From Pseudomonadota bacterium (GTDB lineage: Bacteria; Pseudomonadota; Gammaproteobacteria; Xanthomonadales; Xanthomonadaceae), in NCBI GenBank assembly GCA_018240435.1, contig JAFEFT010000001.1, forward strand, positions 1 through 46,679: a stretch of DNA of 46,679 nt, written 5' to 3'. The notes under the pieces are model-generated. The model made no database searches, was not told where the DNA came from, and saw only the letters and a program-made list of their open reading frames with translations. This document shows positions 1-8,943 of this stretch, piece by piece. Position numbers and translations under genes: made by a program. Each line of letters starts with the position of its first letter. Positions within the stretch are counted from its first letter, which is position 1.

Positions 1-60
1 CTTGGGAAGGTCTGAACAACTTTGTTTTTGATCGTCATTGACCGGCTTCGCCGTTGTAAA

Positions 61-180
61 GCGCTTCCGCGAAAGCGGGAATCCAGTGTCTTTTATTTCA
101 ACAACATAGAGTCACTGGATCCCTGCCTTCGCAGGATTGACGAGACTTATTCAGACCTTCCCTTGCGAAGGCAGGGATGC
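61..180. repeat. Intergenic palindromic repeat element (MITE-like)
   Basis: Several nested inverted repeats are visible. CCGC-GAAA-GCGG forms a hairpin at 67-78. ATCCAGTG at 81-88 is matched perfectly by CACTGGAT at 113-120. CCTGC-CTTC-GCAGG forms a hairpin at 122-135. CCCTGCCTTCGCA at 121-133 is matched perfectly in reverse by TGCGAAGGCAGGG at 164-176. The gcgaaagcgggaatccag-type arm resembles intergenic repeats common in xanthomonads and other proteobacteria. No coding capacity is evident. The rest of 1-250 holds nothing I recognise. Confidence 0.7.
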
Positions 181-250
181 GCCAGCGGGACAGACGAAGA
201 CCGATGCTGCCTCATGTCTGCCAAGATGGCAGCGTCCTCGCCGCCCGCCC

Positions 251-303
251 ACTGCCAACTGCCCACCGACTACCATCTGTCCTCTGTCCTCTGTCCTCTG
301 CCA
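251..303 (+). repeat. Degenerate 7-bp tandem repeats abutting the tatD start
   Basis: Read in sevens from 251, the sequence is actgcca, actgccc, accgact, accatct, gtcctct, gtcctct, gtcctct, then gccaatg, whose last three bases are the tatD start codon. The phase is unbroken for seven units, and the last three units are identical. There is no Shine-Dalgarno sequence in the stretch, so this repeat occupies the position of a normal leader. A similar heptad arrangement lies upstream of accC and at the S23 gene near 44.2-44.6 kb. Confidence 0.7.
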
Positions 304-1104
304 ATGATCGACATCGGCGCCAACCTCACGCATGACTCGTTCGACCACGACCGCGACGACGTGCTGGCGCGCGCGCGCGCGGCCGGGGTGACGCGGATGA
401 TCGTCACCGGCGCCAGCCGCGAGCACAACCCCAAGGCATTGGCGCTGGCGCGGGCGCATCCGGGCGTGCTGTGGTGCACCGCCGGCGTGCATCCGCATCA
501 TGCGACCGAATACACCGACGAATGCGATGCGCAATTGCGCGCGCTGCATGGCGAACCCGAAGTGGTCGCGGTCGGCGAATGCGGGCTGGATTATTTTCGC
601 GACTTCTCGCCGCGACCGGCGCAGCGCCGCGCGTTCGAACGACAGTTGCAGATCGCCGCCGACCTCGCTGCCAACGGCATGGGCAAACCCTTGTTCCTGC
701 ACCAGCGCGACGCCCACGCCGATTTCATCGCGATGATGAAAAATTTCGAAGGCCGCATCGGCGCAGCGGTGGTGCATTGCTTCACCGGCAGCCGCGATGA
801 ATTGTTCGCCTGCCTCGACCGCGACTGGCACATCGGCATTACCGGCTGGCTGTGCGACGAGCGCCGCGGTGCGCACCTGCGCGAGCTGGTGAAACACATC
901 CCCGCGCATCGGTTGATGATCGAAACCGACGCGCCCTACCTGCTGCCGCGCACCGTCAAACCTGCGCCCTCACACCGCCGCAACGAGCCGATGCATCTGG
1001 CGCACATCGTCGAAGAGCTGGCGCGCGATCGTGGCGAAGCGGTCGCAAACACGGCGGCATCGACGACGGCGACGGCAACGAAGTTTTTTCGCTTGCCGGC
1101 GTGA
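304..1104 (+). CDS. tatD: TatD family metal-dependent DNase
   Basis: The 266-residue product is a TIM-barrel metal-dependent hydrolase of the TatD family. Members act as Mg-dependent 3'-5' exonucleases and are linked to DNA repair and quality control; the protein should be cytoplasmic. The N-terminus MIDIGANLTHDSF matches the start of E. coli TatD. Metal-site motifs follow in order: GVHPHH (61-66), GECGLDYFRDFS (91-102), HCFTGSRDE (158-166), GWLCDERRG (181-189) and ETDAPYLLPR (207-216). ATG 304 was chosen because homology begins exactly there; the frame is open further upstream to 22, but that part only translates the repeats. No ribosome binding site is visible, because 7-bp repeats fill the leader. 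The gene is convergent with the ABC transporter genes, 9 bp away. Family assignment is firm; the exact in vivo substrate is not established by sequence. Confidence 0.93.
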   Translation: MIDIGANLTHDSFDHDRDDVLARARAAGVTRMIVTGASREHNPKALALARAHPGVLWCTAGVHPHHATEYTDECDAQLRALHGEPEVVAVGECGLDYFRDFSPRPAQRRAFERQLQIAADLAANGMGKPLFLHQRDAHADFIAMMKNFEGRIGAAVVHCFTGSRDELFACLDRDWHIGITGWLCDERRGAHLRELVKHIPAHRLMIETDAPYLLPRTVKPAPSHRRNEPMHLAHIVEELARDRGEAVANTAASTTATATKFFRLPA

Positions 1105-1113
1105 GCGGTTGGC

Positions 1114-1929
1114 TCAACTCCGCAGCCCCACCCCGCGTTCGAGCAGCCACAGCCCGAGCAGCGCCAAGGCCACGGTGAAGCCGAGCATCAGCGCGAACGC
1201 CAGCCACAGCGGCACGTCGCTGATGCCGAGCATGCTGTAGCGGAAAGCGTTGACCATGTAGAAGATCGGATTGAGGTGGGTCGCGCCTTCGGCCCAGCCC
1301 GGCAGCAGCTTGACCGAATAGAACACGCCGCCGAGGTAGGTCAGCGGGGTGAGGATGAAGGTCGGGACGATGGCGATGTCGTCGAACTTCTTGGCGTACA
1401 CCGCGTTGACGAATCCGGCCAGGGAGAAGATCGTCGCGCCGAGCACGATCGTGGCCACCATCACCAGCGGATGCGGCAGGTGCAGCGGCGTGAATCCCCA
1501 GGCGATCGCCAGCACGATCGCTCCGACCATCAGCCCGCGCAGCACGCCGCCGGCGACGTATCCGGCGAGGATCACCCAGTTCGGCATCGGGCTGACCAGC
1601 AATTCCTCGACGTGGCGGCCGAACTTGGCGCCGAAGAAACTCGACGAGATGTTGCCGTAGGCGTTCTGGATCACCGCCATCATCACCAGGCCGGGGACGA
1701 TGAACTGCATGTACGAATAGCCGCCCATCGCGCCGATGCGGCTGCCGATCAGGCGGCCGAAGATCATGAAATACAGCGTCATGGTGATCGCCGGCGGCAC
1801 CAGCGTCTGCGCCCAGATGCGCAGGATGCGGGTGACCTCGCGACGGGCGATGGTGGCCAGCGCGGTCAGGTTGGCGCGCAGCGGCGGCAACGGCGTGGCG
1901 GTCGGCAAGGGCAGCGCATCGGCCTTCAT
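1114..1929 (-). CDS. ABC-2 type transporter permease (YadH-like)
   Basis: The 271-residue integral membrane protein has about six hydrophobic segments and the layout of ABC-2 export permeases, close to the YadH type. A cytoplasmic N-terminal stretch precedes the first membrane segment, which contains LVPPAITMTLYFMIFG. Conserved-looking stretches include GGYSYMQFIVPGLVMM and, near the C-terminus, HLNPIFYMVNAFRY. It should form the membrane channel of an exporter with the ATPase encoded just upstream. The two genes overlap in an ATGA (1926-1929), so they are translationally coupled. The substrate cannot be read from sequence; relatives are annotated for drugs, polysaccharide or lipid. It ends 9 bp from the convergent tatD. 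Confidence 0.9.
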   Translation of the reverse strand: MKADALPLPTATPLPPLRANLTALATIARREVTRILRIWAQTLVPPAITMTLYFMIFGRLIGSRIGAMGGYSYMQFIVPGLVMMAVIQNAYGNISSSFFGAKFGRHVEELLVSPMPNWVILAGYVAGGVLRGLMVGAIVLAIAWGFTPLHLPHPLVMVATIVLGATIFSLAGFVNAVYAKKFDDIAIVPTFILTPLTYLGGVFYSVKLLPGWAEGATHLNPIFYMVNAFRYSMLGISDVPLWLAFALMLGFTVALALLGLWLLERGVGLRS

Positions 1930-2885
1930 GCCGCCTCCTCGTCGCTGGCGCCATGGCCGGTCAGGCGCACGAACAATTCTTCCAGCCGGTTTGATTTGGT
2001 GCGCATCGAACGCACGCGGATACCGGCTTCATCGAACGCCGTGAAGACGCGGTTGAGATCCATCGTCCGTGGCATGTCCAGATCGAGCGTGTGCGCATCG
2101 GCCGCACATAGCGTCGCGCCGGTGATGCTCGGCAGCGCCGCCGGCAATTCGCCGTCGATGTCGAACAGGAAGCCCTCGACATCGAGTTTGGCCAGCAAGG
2201 CCTTGATCGGGCCATTCTCGACGATGCGGCCGTGGTCGATGATGGCGAGGTTGCGGCACAGGTTCTCGGCTTCCTCCAGATAATGCGTGGTGAGGATGAC
2301 CGTGGTGCCGGCGGCATTGACCTCGCGCAGTGTCTTCCACATGCCGCGACGGATCTCGATGTCGACGCCGGCGGTGGGTTCGTCGAGGATCAGCAGCCGC
2401 GGCCGCGTCATCAGCGCGCGGGCGATCATCAGCCGCCGCTTCATGCCGCCGGAGAGGGTGCGCGAGGTGACGCTGGCCTTGTCGGTGAGCTGGGCGCGCG
2501 CCAGTTCCTGATGCGCCCGCGCGATCGCCTGCGCCCTTGGCAGGCCGTAGAAGCCGGCGTAATTGACGAGGATGTCGAGCGGCTTTTCGAACATGTTGAA
2601 ATTGATTTCCTGCGGCACCAGGCCAATCTGGCGCATGCAGGCGCTGCGGTCGCTGGCAAGGTCGGTGCCGAACACGCGCACGCGCCCGCTGCCGAGGTTG
2701 ACCAGCGAGCTGACGATGCCGATCAGGGTCGACTTGCCGGCACCATTGGGGCCGAGCAGGGCGAAGAAATCGCCCGGCTCGACGCGCAGGCTGACGCCCT
2801 TGAGCGCTTCCACGCCGTTGTCGTAGACCTTGCGCAGTTCGTCGATCTGCAACGCCGCCGGCGCGGATTCGGAACGCTCCATCAT
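1926..2885 (-). CDS. ABC transporter ATP-binding protein (YadG-like)
   Basis: The 319-residue protein is the nucleotide-binding subunit of an ABC-2 exporter. Walker A GPNGAGKS is at 45-52, the signature LSGGMK at 144-149 and Walker B LLILDEP at 164-170; a switch histidine follows in the TTHYLEEAE segment. The C-terminal third, after the ATPase core, is the extension usual in this subfamily. The frame extends upstream to 2954, but the extra 23 residues (starting MRAADPIYY) look non-coding, so I placed the start at the ATG-ATG pair 2885/2882. It pairs with the permease that it overlaps by 4 bp. The promoter should lie in the short region shared with the divergent reductase gene at 2980. Confidence 0.92.
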   Translation of the reverse strand: MMERSESAPAALQIDELRKVYDNGVEALKGVSLRVEPGDFFALLGPNGAGKSTLIGIVSSLVNLGSGRVRVFGTDLASDRSACMRQIGLVPQEINFNMFEKPLDILVNYAGFYGLPRAQAIARAHQELARAQLTDKASVTSRTLSGGMKRRLMIARALMTRPRLLILDEPTAGVDIEIRRGMWKTLREVNAAGTTVILTTHYLEEAENLCRNLAIIDHGRIVENGPIKALLAKLDVEGFLFDIDGELPAALPSITGATLCAADAHTLDLDMPRTMDLNRVFTAFDEAGIRVRSMRTKSNRLEELFVRLTGHGASDEEAA

Positions 2886-2979
2886 GCGATTCCAACGATG
2901 AGGACGGGCCGCGGGGCGTGCGGGACGGTAGTATATCGGGTCGGCCGCGCGCATCGCGGCAACGCCGTGTCGAGGAAAC

Positions 2980-3729
2980 GTGCCCGCTCATTTCCCTTTG
3001 AGGCTCGTATCGAGCCGCATGCTCGCCCCCACCGTGCGCCACCTGGCCTTCGTCCGCGACGACGGCCAGCCGCTGGATTTCATTCCCGGCCAGTTCCTGC
3101 AGGTGCATTTCCAGCTCGACGATGGCAGTCCGGCCAAACGCAGCTATTCGGTGGCGACCATCCACGATCATGCGCTCGGCCCGGGTGAGTCGGTCGAAAT
3201 CGCGGTCAGCTACGTGCAAGGCGGCGCGGCGACCCGGCTTTTCGAAGCGCTGCCCGAAGGCGGCCGCATCGAGGCCAGCGGCCCGTACGGGCGCTTCTGC
3301 CTGCACCCCGGCGACAGCAATCGGCGTTACCTGCTGATCGGCACCGGCACCGGCATCACCCCGTATCGGGCGATGCTGCCTTCGTTGGCGCAGGCGATGG
3401 CCAGCCGCGGCGTGCAGATCGTGTTGCTGTTCGGCGCGCGCCGGCGCGAAGAGCTGCTCTACGCCGACGATTTTCGCGCCTTCGCCGACGCCCATCCGGG
3501 CTTTCGTTTCGTGCCCTGCTTCTCGCGCGAGCTGCCCGAGGTGCCGCACCCGGACGTGCGGCGCGGCTACGTGCAGAACGCGCTGGCCGAGTTCACGCCC
3601 GACGCGGCGGGCGATATCGCCTACCTGTGCGGCAATCCGTTGATGGTCGACGCCTGCTTCGAGTCGCTCAAAGTAGCCGGTTTGCCGATCCCGAACATTC
3701 GCCGCGAGAAATACATCAGCGGCAAGTGA
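2980..3729 (+). CDS. Ferredoxin--NADP reductase-like FAD/NAD(P)-binding oxidoreductase
   Basis: The 249-residue flavoprotein belongs to the ferredoxin-NADP reductase superfamily and has only the two reductase domains, with no ferredoxin domain. The FAD-binding barrel contains RSYS (54-57) and GPYGRF (101-106). The NAD(P)-binding domain has GTGTGITPYRAM (121-132) and LCGNP followed by MVDACF near the C-terminus. It presumably transfers electrons between NAD(P)H and a ferredoxin, flavodoxin or an oxygenase partner; no such partner gene is adjacent. The start is GTG 2980, preceded closely by GAGGAA. It is divergent from the ABC exporter genes. The C-terminus ends REKYISGK rather than the aromatic end typical of E. 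coli Fpr, so I do not assign a symbol. Confidence 0.85.
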   Translation: MPAHFPLRLVSSRMLAPTVRHLAFVRDDGQPLDFIPGQFLQVHFQLDDGSPAKRSYSVATIHDHALGPGESVEIAVSYVQGGAATRLFEALPEGGRIEASGPYGRFCLHPGDSNRRYLLIGTGTGITPYRAMLPSLAQAMASRGVQIVLLFGARRREELLYADDFRAFADAHPGFRFVPCFSRELPEVPHPDVRRGYVQNALAEFTPDAAGDIAYLCGNPLMVDACFESLKVAGLPIPNIRREKYISGK

Positions 3730-3774
3730 CCTGCGGCGCCGTTTCCCGCTGAACCGCGGCGACGGCGACCGCCG

Positions 3775-4698
3775 TCACCGCGACGCCAGCCGCGCCAGCA
3801 GGGCATCGGCGCCGCGCGCCAGCAGATGCTGCGCCACCTGCCGGCCCAGCGCCTGCGGATCGCCGGCATCGCCGTGGGCATCCGCACGCACCTGCTCGCC
3901 GCTGTCGGCATCACCGACCAGGCCTTGCAGATGCAGCCGGTCGCCGTCGAGAACGGCATACCCGGCCACCGGCACCTGGCAGCTGCCGTGCAGGTGGCGA
4001 TTCATCGCCCGCTCGGCGTCGACGCAGCGGCGGGTAGGCGCATGTTCGAGCGCGGCGCACAGCGCTTGCGTGGCGGTGTCGTCGGCGCGGCACTCGATCG
4101 CGATCGCGCCCTGCGCCACCGCCGGCAGCCAGGCGGGCGCGGTCAGACGTTGCCGGATGCGCGATTCCAGACCCAGCCGCTGCAAGCCGGCGCAGGCGAG
4201 CACGATGGCGTCGTAGTGGCCGTCGTCGAGCTTGCGCAGGCGGGTGCCGACGTTGCCGCGCAGGTCGGCGATGTGCAAGTCGCGCCGGCACGCGCGCAGC
4301 TGCGCCTGCCGGCGCAGCGAGGACGAGCCCACGCGCGCGCCGTGCGGCAGGTCGTCGAGCGAGCAATAGCGCGGGCTGACGAAGGCGTCGAACGGATCGT
4401 CGCGCTCGAGCACCGCGGCCAGCGCGAACGGGCCGTCGAGTTCCATCGGCACGTCCTTGAGCGAGTGCACCGCAGCATCGGCGATCCCCTCGAGCATTGC
4501 CACTTCCAGTTCCTTGAGGAACAGGCCCTTGCCGCCGATGGTTGCCAGCGATTGGTCGAGGATGCGATCGCCACGGGTGCTCATCGGTACCAGTTCGACG
4601 ACCAGGCCAGGGTGCGCGGCGCGCAGGCGGGCGGCGACGTGCTCGCTCTGCCAGAGCGCGAGCGGGCTTTCGCGGGTGGCCAGGCGCAGGGTCGTCAT
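3775..4698 (-). CDS. hemC: Hydroxymethylbilane synthase (porphobilinogen deaminase)
   Basis: The 307-residue enzyme joins four porphobilinogen molecules into hydroxymethylbilane in heme and siroheme synthesis, in the cytoplasm. The N-terminus is [17 protein letters not shown]. The catalytic Asp is in HSLKDVP (Asp82). [11 protein letters not shown] (124-134) and [15 protein letters not shown] (146-160) line the active site, and AQGAIAIE precedes the C-terminal domain. The dipyrromethane cofactor attaches to Cys240 in GSCQVPVAG; the usual motif is GGCQVP-like, so Gly to Ser at 239 is a small departure. ATG 4698 gives the family-length protein; the open frame upstream to 4938 overlaps the algR-like gene and is rejected. 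No adjacent hemD is seen. The 166-bp gap to the regulator probably holds its promoter. Confidence 0.96.
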   Translation of the reverse strand: MTTLRLATRESPLALWQSEHVAARLRAAHPGLVVELVPMSTRGDRILDQSLATIGGKGLFLKELEVAMLEGIADAAVHSLKDVPMELDGPFALAAVLERDDPFDAFVSPRYCSLDDLPHGARVGSSSLRRQAQLRACRRDLHIADLRGNVGTRLRKLDDGHYDAIVLACAGLQRLGLESRIRQRLTAPAWLPAVAQGAIAIECRADDTATQALCAALEHAPTRRCVDAERAMNRHLHGSCQVPVAGYAVLDGDRLHLQGLVGDADSGEQVRADAHGDAGDPQALGRQVAQHLLARGADALLARLASR

Positions 4699-4864
4699 CG
4701 GTGTGAGTGCCGGCAGAGGCCAGCGTCGTCGGCGCCGGCAGTGGTCAAGCGGCTGTGCATTATGCCGCAGCGCGGCGATTGCCCACGCGCCGGCGCCGGC
4801 CGCCGGGCGTGCCGACGTTCTGCCGACAAGGCCACGCGGACAATCCGTGGCTGGCGACGGCGCC

Positions 4865-5599
4865 TCACAAATGCCGCAGCTTCTCGCGCAGCCCGGGCAG
4901 GCAGCGGCGGCTGACTTCCAGCGGCGGCGCGCCGTCACGCAGGACGACGTGGGTCTGGCCGTCGAGGCCGCGGCGCAGTTCGACCACCGCCTCGGCGGCG
5001 ACCAGACAGTTGCGATGGATGCGCAGGAAGCGTTCGCCGAATTCGGCTTCCAGCGACTTGAGCGATTCTTCGATCAGATCCTCGCCGCGGGCATGATGGA
5101 CGACGACGTATTTCTCGTCGGCCTGCAGGTAGCGGATGTCGCCGATCGGGATCAGCCGCAGGCTGCCGCGCAGGCGCGCCGACAGGTGACTGCGCGGCTG
5201 GTTGCGCGGCATCTCGGGGGCGGCCTGGGCGGGGCGGCTGGCGACGTAACGGCGCGCGCGCTCGATGGCGCTGGCCAGACGCTCGGCGCGCACCGGTTTG
5301 ACCAGGTAATCCACCGCCGCTGCCTCGAACGCCGACAGCGCGTGCTCGTCGTAGGCAGTGCAGAACACGATCGCCGGTGGCTGTTCGAGCCGGGCCAGAT
5401 GGTGGGCGGTCTCCAGCCCATCCATCTCGGGCATGGCGATGTCCAGCAGCAACAGATCCGGGTGCAGCGATTGCACCGCATCGAGCGCCTGCCGCCCGTT
5501 GCCGGCCTCGCCGACCACATGCAGGTCGGCGTGCGCGGCCAGCAGCGAGCGCAGGCGCTGCCGGGCCAGGGGTTCGTCGTCGACGATCAACACGTCCAT
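4865..5599 (-). CDS. algR: LytTR-family response regulator (AlgR-like)
   Basis: The 244-residue two-component regulator has an N-terminal receiver domain (acidic pocket VDDEP near 6-10, phospho-acceptor Asp53 in LLLLDIAMP, Lys in YLVKPV) and a C-terminal LytTR DNA-binding domain from about 140 to the end, with [14 protein letters not shown] and the terminal LREKLRHL. The placement next to hemC is the same as for algR in Pseudomonas, where AlgR controls alginate and type IV pilus functions; the targets here are unknown. The usual histidine kinase partner (AlgZ/FimS type) is not adjacent: the next gene upstream is an esterase 29 bp away. ATG 5599 is the natural start. Confidence 0.9.
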   Translation of the reverse strand: MDVLIVDDEPLARQRLRSLLAAHADLHVVGEAGNGRQALDAVQSLHPDLLLLDIAMPEMDGLETAHHLARLEQPPAIVFCTAYDEHALSAFEAAAVDYLVKPVRAERLASAIERARRYVASRPAQAAPEMPRNQPRSHLSARLRGSLRLIPIGDIRYLQADEKYVVVHHARGEDLIEESLKSLEAEFGERFLRIHRNCLVAAEAVVELRRGLDGQTHVVLRDGAPPLEVSRRCLPGLREKLRHL

Positions 5600-5628
5600 G
5601 CAGATCCCGGGGCAGCGGGCAACGGTGG

Positions 5629-6309
5629 CTAGTTTCCGCTCGCCGCCAGCCGCGCGTCCAGCCATGCGGTCAGCGCTGCGATCTCGGGCGGACAGACCTG
5701 GTGCGCCATCGGATAGCTGTGCCATTGCACCGCCATGCCCAGCGCCGTCAGGGCGTCGCGGCTGCGCCGGCCCAGTGTCTCGGGCACGATCGGGTCGAAC
5801 TGGCCGTGCGCCATGAACACCGGCGTCGAGCGCGCCTCGATCGTGCTCTCGGCGATGCTGGCGGCGGCGAGCGGCAGGTAGGTCGACAACGCCACCAGCC
5901 CCGCCAGCGGCTGCGTGCGGCGCAGGCCGGTGGCCAGCGTGATGGCGCCGCCCTGCGAGAAACCGGCCAGCACCACCCGCGCCGGCGGCACCCCGCGTTC
6001 GCCTTCGCGGGCGATCAATGCCTGCACCTGGGCGATCGCCTGGCGCACGCCCGCCTCGTCCTCGCGGCTGGCGATGTCCATCGCCGCAATGTCGTACCAG
6101 CCGCGCATGCGCATGCCGCCGTTGATGGTGATCGGCCGTACGGGCGCGTGCGGAAACACGAAGCGCAGCGCCGGCCAGTGCGGGCGTACCAGCTGCGGCA
6201 CCATCGGCGCGAAATCGTTGCCGTCGGCGCCGAGCCCGTGCAGGAAGATCACGCTGAAGCTCGGCGCGGCGCCGGTGCTGGTTTCGATGCCATCGAGCAG
6301 GTCGGACAT
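5629..6309 (-). CDS. Phospholipase/carboxylesterase family alpha/beta hydrolase
   Basis: The 226-residue cytoplasmic-type alpha/beta hydrolase resembles carboxylesterase EstB and acyl-protein thioesterases. The oxyanion region is FLHGLGADGNDF (23-34). The catalytic triad reads as Ser118 in GFSQGG, Asp172 in GQFDPIVP and His203 in MAHQVCPPE. These enzymes cleave short-chain esters; the natural substrate is unknown. No signal peptide is present. I start at ATG 6309 (MSDLLDG) rather than 6345, because the longer form adds a non-conserved MRYRCDFAQRPT segment. It may share transcription with the algR-like gene downstream, 29 bp away. It is divergent from the exported protein gene at 6445. Confidence 0.9.
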   Translation of the reverse strand: MSDLLDGIETSTGAAPSFSVIFLHGLGADGNDFAPMVPQLVRPHWPALRFVFPHAPVRPITINGGMRMRGWYDIAAMDIASREDEAGVRQAIAQVQALIAREGERGVPPARVVLAGFSQGGAITLATGLRRTQPLAGLVALSTYLPLAAASIAESTIEARSTPVFMAHGQFDPIVPETLGRRSRDALTALGMAVQWHSYPMAHQVCPPEIAALTAWLDARLAASGN

Positions 6310-6444
6310 GGTAGGTCGCTGGGCAAAGTCGCAACGATAGCGCATGCGGCGTCATCGCGATCGGATGGGGGCGGTGCTGGCGGCGCACTTTACAACGGCG
6401 TCGACCCGGCGCAATTTTTAGCGATGCAAAGGAAGGAGGCTTGC

Positions 6445-7146
6445 ATGAAACGTTCCTGTCTCGTCCTCATTCTGGCGACGGTTTGCGCGATGCCGGTGCT
6501 TGCCGTCGAGCCAGATGCCGTCCGCGCCGCCGAAGCACGCGCGCTGCGGGCGCAGATCGATCAGATGGATACGCAGATGCGTGATCTGGCTGATCAGTTG
6601 CACGCGATCGAAACAGCGCATCCAACCGATCGCGATGGCCGCGATGCGCTGCGACAACGAATACACGACATCAGCAGCGACCAGCAATTGCTGGAAAGCC
6701 GCCTGCGCGAGCTGGAGCGGCCGCAAGCCGCCGGTAGTGCCGCAAGGACGAATCCGGTCACGCCGCCTCCGCCATCCTCTCCACCGCAGCCACAGGCGCC
6801 GCCACCGGTCGCAGCCGCACCGGCGGTTCCGCTGGGGCCACCTTTGCGCAAGGCAGCCGATCCGGCGATCTATCTCAAGGCCGCCGGCGATCGCCGCAGC
6901 ATGTTCAACTACAACCCGTACCGCTGGATACCGGTCGGCACCCGGCAACTGGCGGTGTACAACGATTACAACGATGCCGTCCTGCTTGATCTGGAAAATG
7001 ACTGCCCGACCTTGTTGACGGCGCGCAAGATCGATATCGAAAACTTTTCGACGCGCGTTTACGTGAACAAGAGCGCCGTCGTGGCCGATGGCGTGCGCTG
7101 CGTGATCGTCGGCATCCGCGAGCTGTATACCAACCGCCTGCCGTGA
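6445..7146 (+). CDS. Exported coiled-coil, proline-rich protein of unknown function
   Basis: The 233-residue product has a signal peptide (MKRSCLVLILATVCAMPVLAVEP, probable cleavage after Ala). Residues about 29-95 are rich in Glu, Arg, Gln and Leu and look like a coiled coil. A Pro/Ala linker (TPPPPSSPPQPQAPPP and on) joins this to a C-terminal domain of about 90 residues starting near RRSMFNY, with RQLAVYNDYNDAVLLDLEND, two cysteines and RVYVNKSAVV. The C-terminal part resembles small periplasmic DUF6491-type domains of Xanthomonadales, but that is a weak memory match. The start is fixed by a strong GGAGG at 6435-6439 before ATG 6445. It is transcribed divergently from the esterase and convergently with recD. 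The role is unknown; a cell-envelope location is inferred. Confidence 0.8.
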   Translation: MKRSCLVLILATVCAMPVLAVEPDAVRAAEARALRAQIDQMDTQMRDLADQLHAIETAHPTDRDGRDALRQRIHDISSDQQLLESRLRELERPQAAGSAARTNPVTPPPPSSPPQPQAPPPVAAAPAVPLGPPLRKAADPAIYLKAAGDRRSMFNYNPYRWIPVGTRQLAVYNDYNDAVLLDLENDCPTLLTARKIDIENFSTRVYVNKSAVVADGVRCVIVGIRELYTNRLP

Positions 7147-7179
7147 CGCGCGTACCAGGCCGCAGCGTTTGGCCTGCCA

Positions 7180-8943
7180 TCAGCATCCGCGCAGGCGGGC
7201 TGCCAGGCCGCCGGCGCGCGTGGTGCTGCGGTTCAGCGCCGCTGCCGTTGCCTCCTCGCTGCTCCATAGCTCGACGCGGGTGCGCGCGCGCGAGAGGGCG
7301 GTGTAGAGCAATTCGCGGTTCAGGATGGGATTGTCGGGCGATGGCGGCAGCAGCACGGCGACGTGGTCGTATTCCGAGCCCTGGCTTTTGTGGATGGTGA
7401 TCGCCCAGGCGCTTTCGTGTGCTGGCAGTTGTTCGATGGCGACAGCGCGGACGCTGCCGTCGCTGGCGGCGAACCACACGCGCGGCACGCCCGTTGCGTC
7501 GTGCAGGCACAGGCCGACATCACCGTTGAACAGTTGGGCGTGGTAGTCGTTGTGGAGGATCAGGATGGCGCGACCGTGGTACCACGGGCTGTCGTCATCG
7601 CTGCCGCGGACGCGGCGCAGATGGCGATCGATCCGCGCGGCGACCGCCAGCGCGCCGAACGGGCCTTCGTGCAGGGCACAGAGCAGTTGCCGTTGCGTCA
7701 GGGTGCGCAATGCCGCACTGACGGCAGCGGTGGTGTGGGCGGAATCCCCGTCGGGATGCGGTGGTGCGGCGGCGGCCAGCAACGACTGGCTCCAGGCGTC
7801 GATGTGCCGGGCCAGCGTGGGCACATCGGTCACGCGATGGCGGATGGCGGCGTCGCCCGCTGCCTGCCAGGCGGCCCGGAATGCGGCCGCGTCGCCACTG
7901 CGCACGCTCTGGTGGATCGCCGCCAGCGCGTGCTGCGACCGGAACACATGGTGCAGTCGCACCAGATCGTCGCGCGGATCGGCCTCCAGCGCCGCCACCA
8001 GATCGGTCAGCACCGCGCCGGCTCCGATCGAGGCGAGTTGATCGGCGTCGCCGACCAGAATCAGCGCGGCATCCTCGCGCAGGGCATCGAGCAGGGCGCG
8101 CAACATCGCCAGGTCGATCATGGATGCCTCGTCCACCACCACCACGTCGGCGGCGAGCGGCGCACCGGCCCGCGGGCCGCCGTGGCCACCCATGCCGAGC
8201 AGACGATGCAAGGTGCTCGCCTCCTGCGGTATCGCGGTCAGGCACGCGGCCCCATCGGGCGTCGATGCGATGCCACCGTTGGCGCGCAGCGCCTGCGCAC
8301 CTTCGCGCAATGTCTGGCTCAGGCGCTGCGCCGCCTTGCCGGTGGGCGCGGCGGCAACGATGTGCAGTGGCGTGCCTGCGCGGCGTTGCAACAGCAGCAA
8401 CATGCGCAGCACGGTGGTGGTCTTGCCGGTGCCGGGGCCGCCGGTGAGCACGAACAGCCGCTTGCCGGCGACCTGACGCACCGCCGCACGCTGCGGCGCG
8501 ACGGCGTCACTGGCATCGCCCGCAAACAACACGTCGATGTCGGCCGTGTCCACATCCAGCGTTTGCGCCGCATCCCGCCGCGCGCGTAGTGATGCGATCA
8601 CTTGCGATTCATCGCGGCGATTGCGCCACAGATAAAAACGATCATCGGCATCGAGCACGAACGGACGCACCGGCCCTTCGTCGCTGGCCGCGACCATCGC
8701 TTCGGCGCGCAACGCGGCGATGTCCTCTGCGCTCAACGGCATTGCCCCGGCAACGCTCGCGCCGGCCTGGCGCAGCAACAGCGCGGTGTCGCCATCGCCA
8801 TGCGCGGCGCTCGCGCAAGCGGCGGTGCGTGCCAGCAGCGCCGAGCCCCCGTGCACCAGCACCCAGCGATACACGGCGCGATCGAGCGGTCGCCAGCTTG
8901 CCGGCAGGGTGTGCGGTGTGGTGGCAAAAGAGTAATCGCTCAT
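7180..8943 (-). CDS. recD: Exodeoxyribonuclease V alpha subunit (RecD)
   Basis: The 587-residue protein is the fast 5'-3' helicase subunit of RecBCD, which processes double-strand ends and loads RecA at Chi. The N-terminal RecB-binding region is followed by Walker A GGPGTGKTTTV (168-178), Walker B VVVDEASMIDL, the GDADQLASIGAG helicase motif and the C-terminal TIHKSQGSEYDHVAV and LYTALSRAR motifs. Length is close to E. coli RecD (608). Its ATG overlaps the recB stop in an ATGA (8940-8943), so the two are translationally coupled. Gene order recC-recB-recD on one strand, without ptr between, is common outside enterics. Confidence 0.96.
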   Translation of the reverse strand: MSDYSFATTPHTLPASWRPLDRAVYRWVLVHGGSALLARTAACASAAHGDGDTALLLRQAGASVAGAMPLSAEDIAALRAEAMVAASDEGPVRPFVLDADDRFYLWRNRRDESQVIASLRARRDAAQTLDVDTADIDVLFAGDASDAVAPQRAAVRQVAGKRLFVLTGGPGTGKTTTVLRMLLLLQRRAGTPLHIVAAAPTGKAAQRLSQTLREGAQALRANGGIASTPDGAACLTAIPQEASTLHRLLGMGGHGGPRAGAPLAADVVVVDEASMIDLAMLRALLDALREDAALILVGDADQLASIGAGAVLTDLVAALEADPRDDLVRLHHVFRSQHALAAIHQSVRSGDAAAFRAAWQAAGDAAIRHRVTDVPTLARHIDAWSQSLLAAAAPPHPDGDSAHTTAAVSAALRTLTQRQLLCALHEGPFGALAVAARIDRHLRRVRGSDDDSPWYHGRAILILHNDYHAQLFNGDVGLCLHDATGVPRVWFAASDGSVRAVAIEQLPAHESAWAITIHKSQGSEYDHVAVLLPPSPDNPILNRELLYTALSRARTRVELWSSEEATAAALNRSTTRAGGLAARLRGC

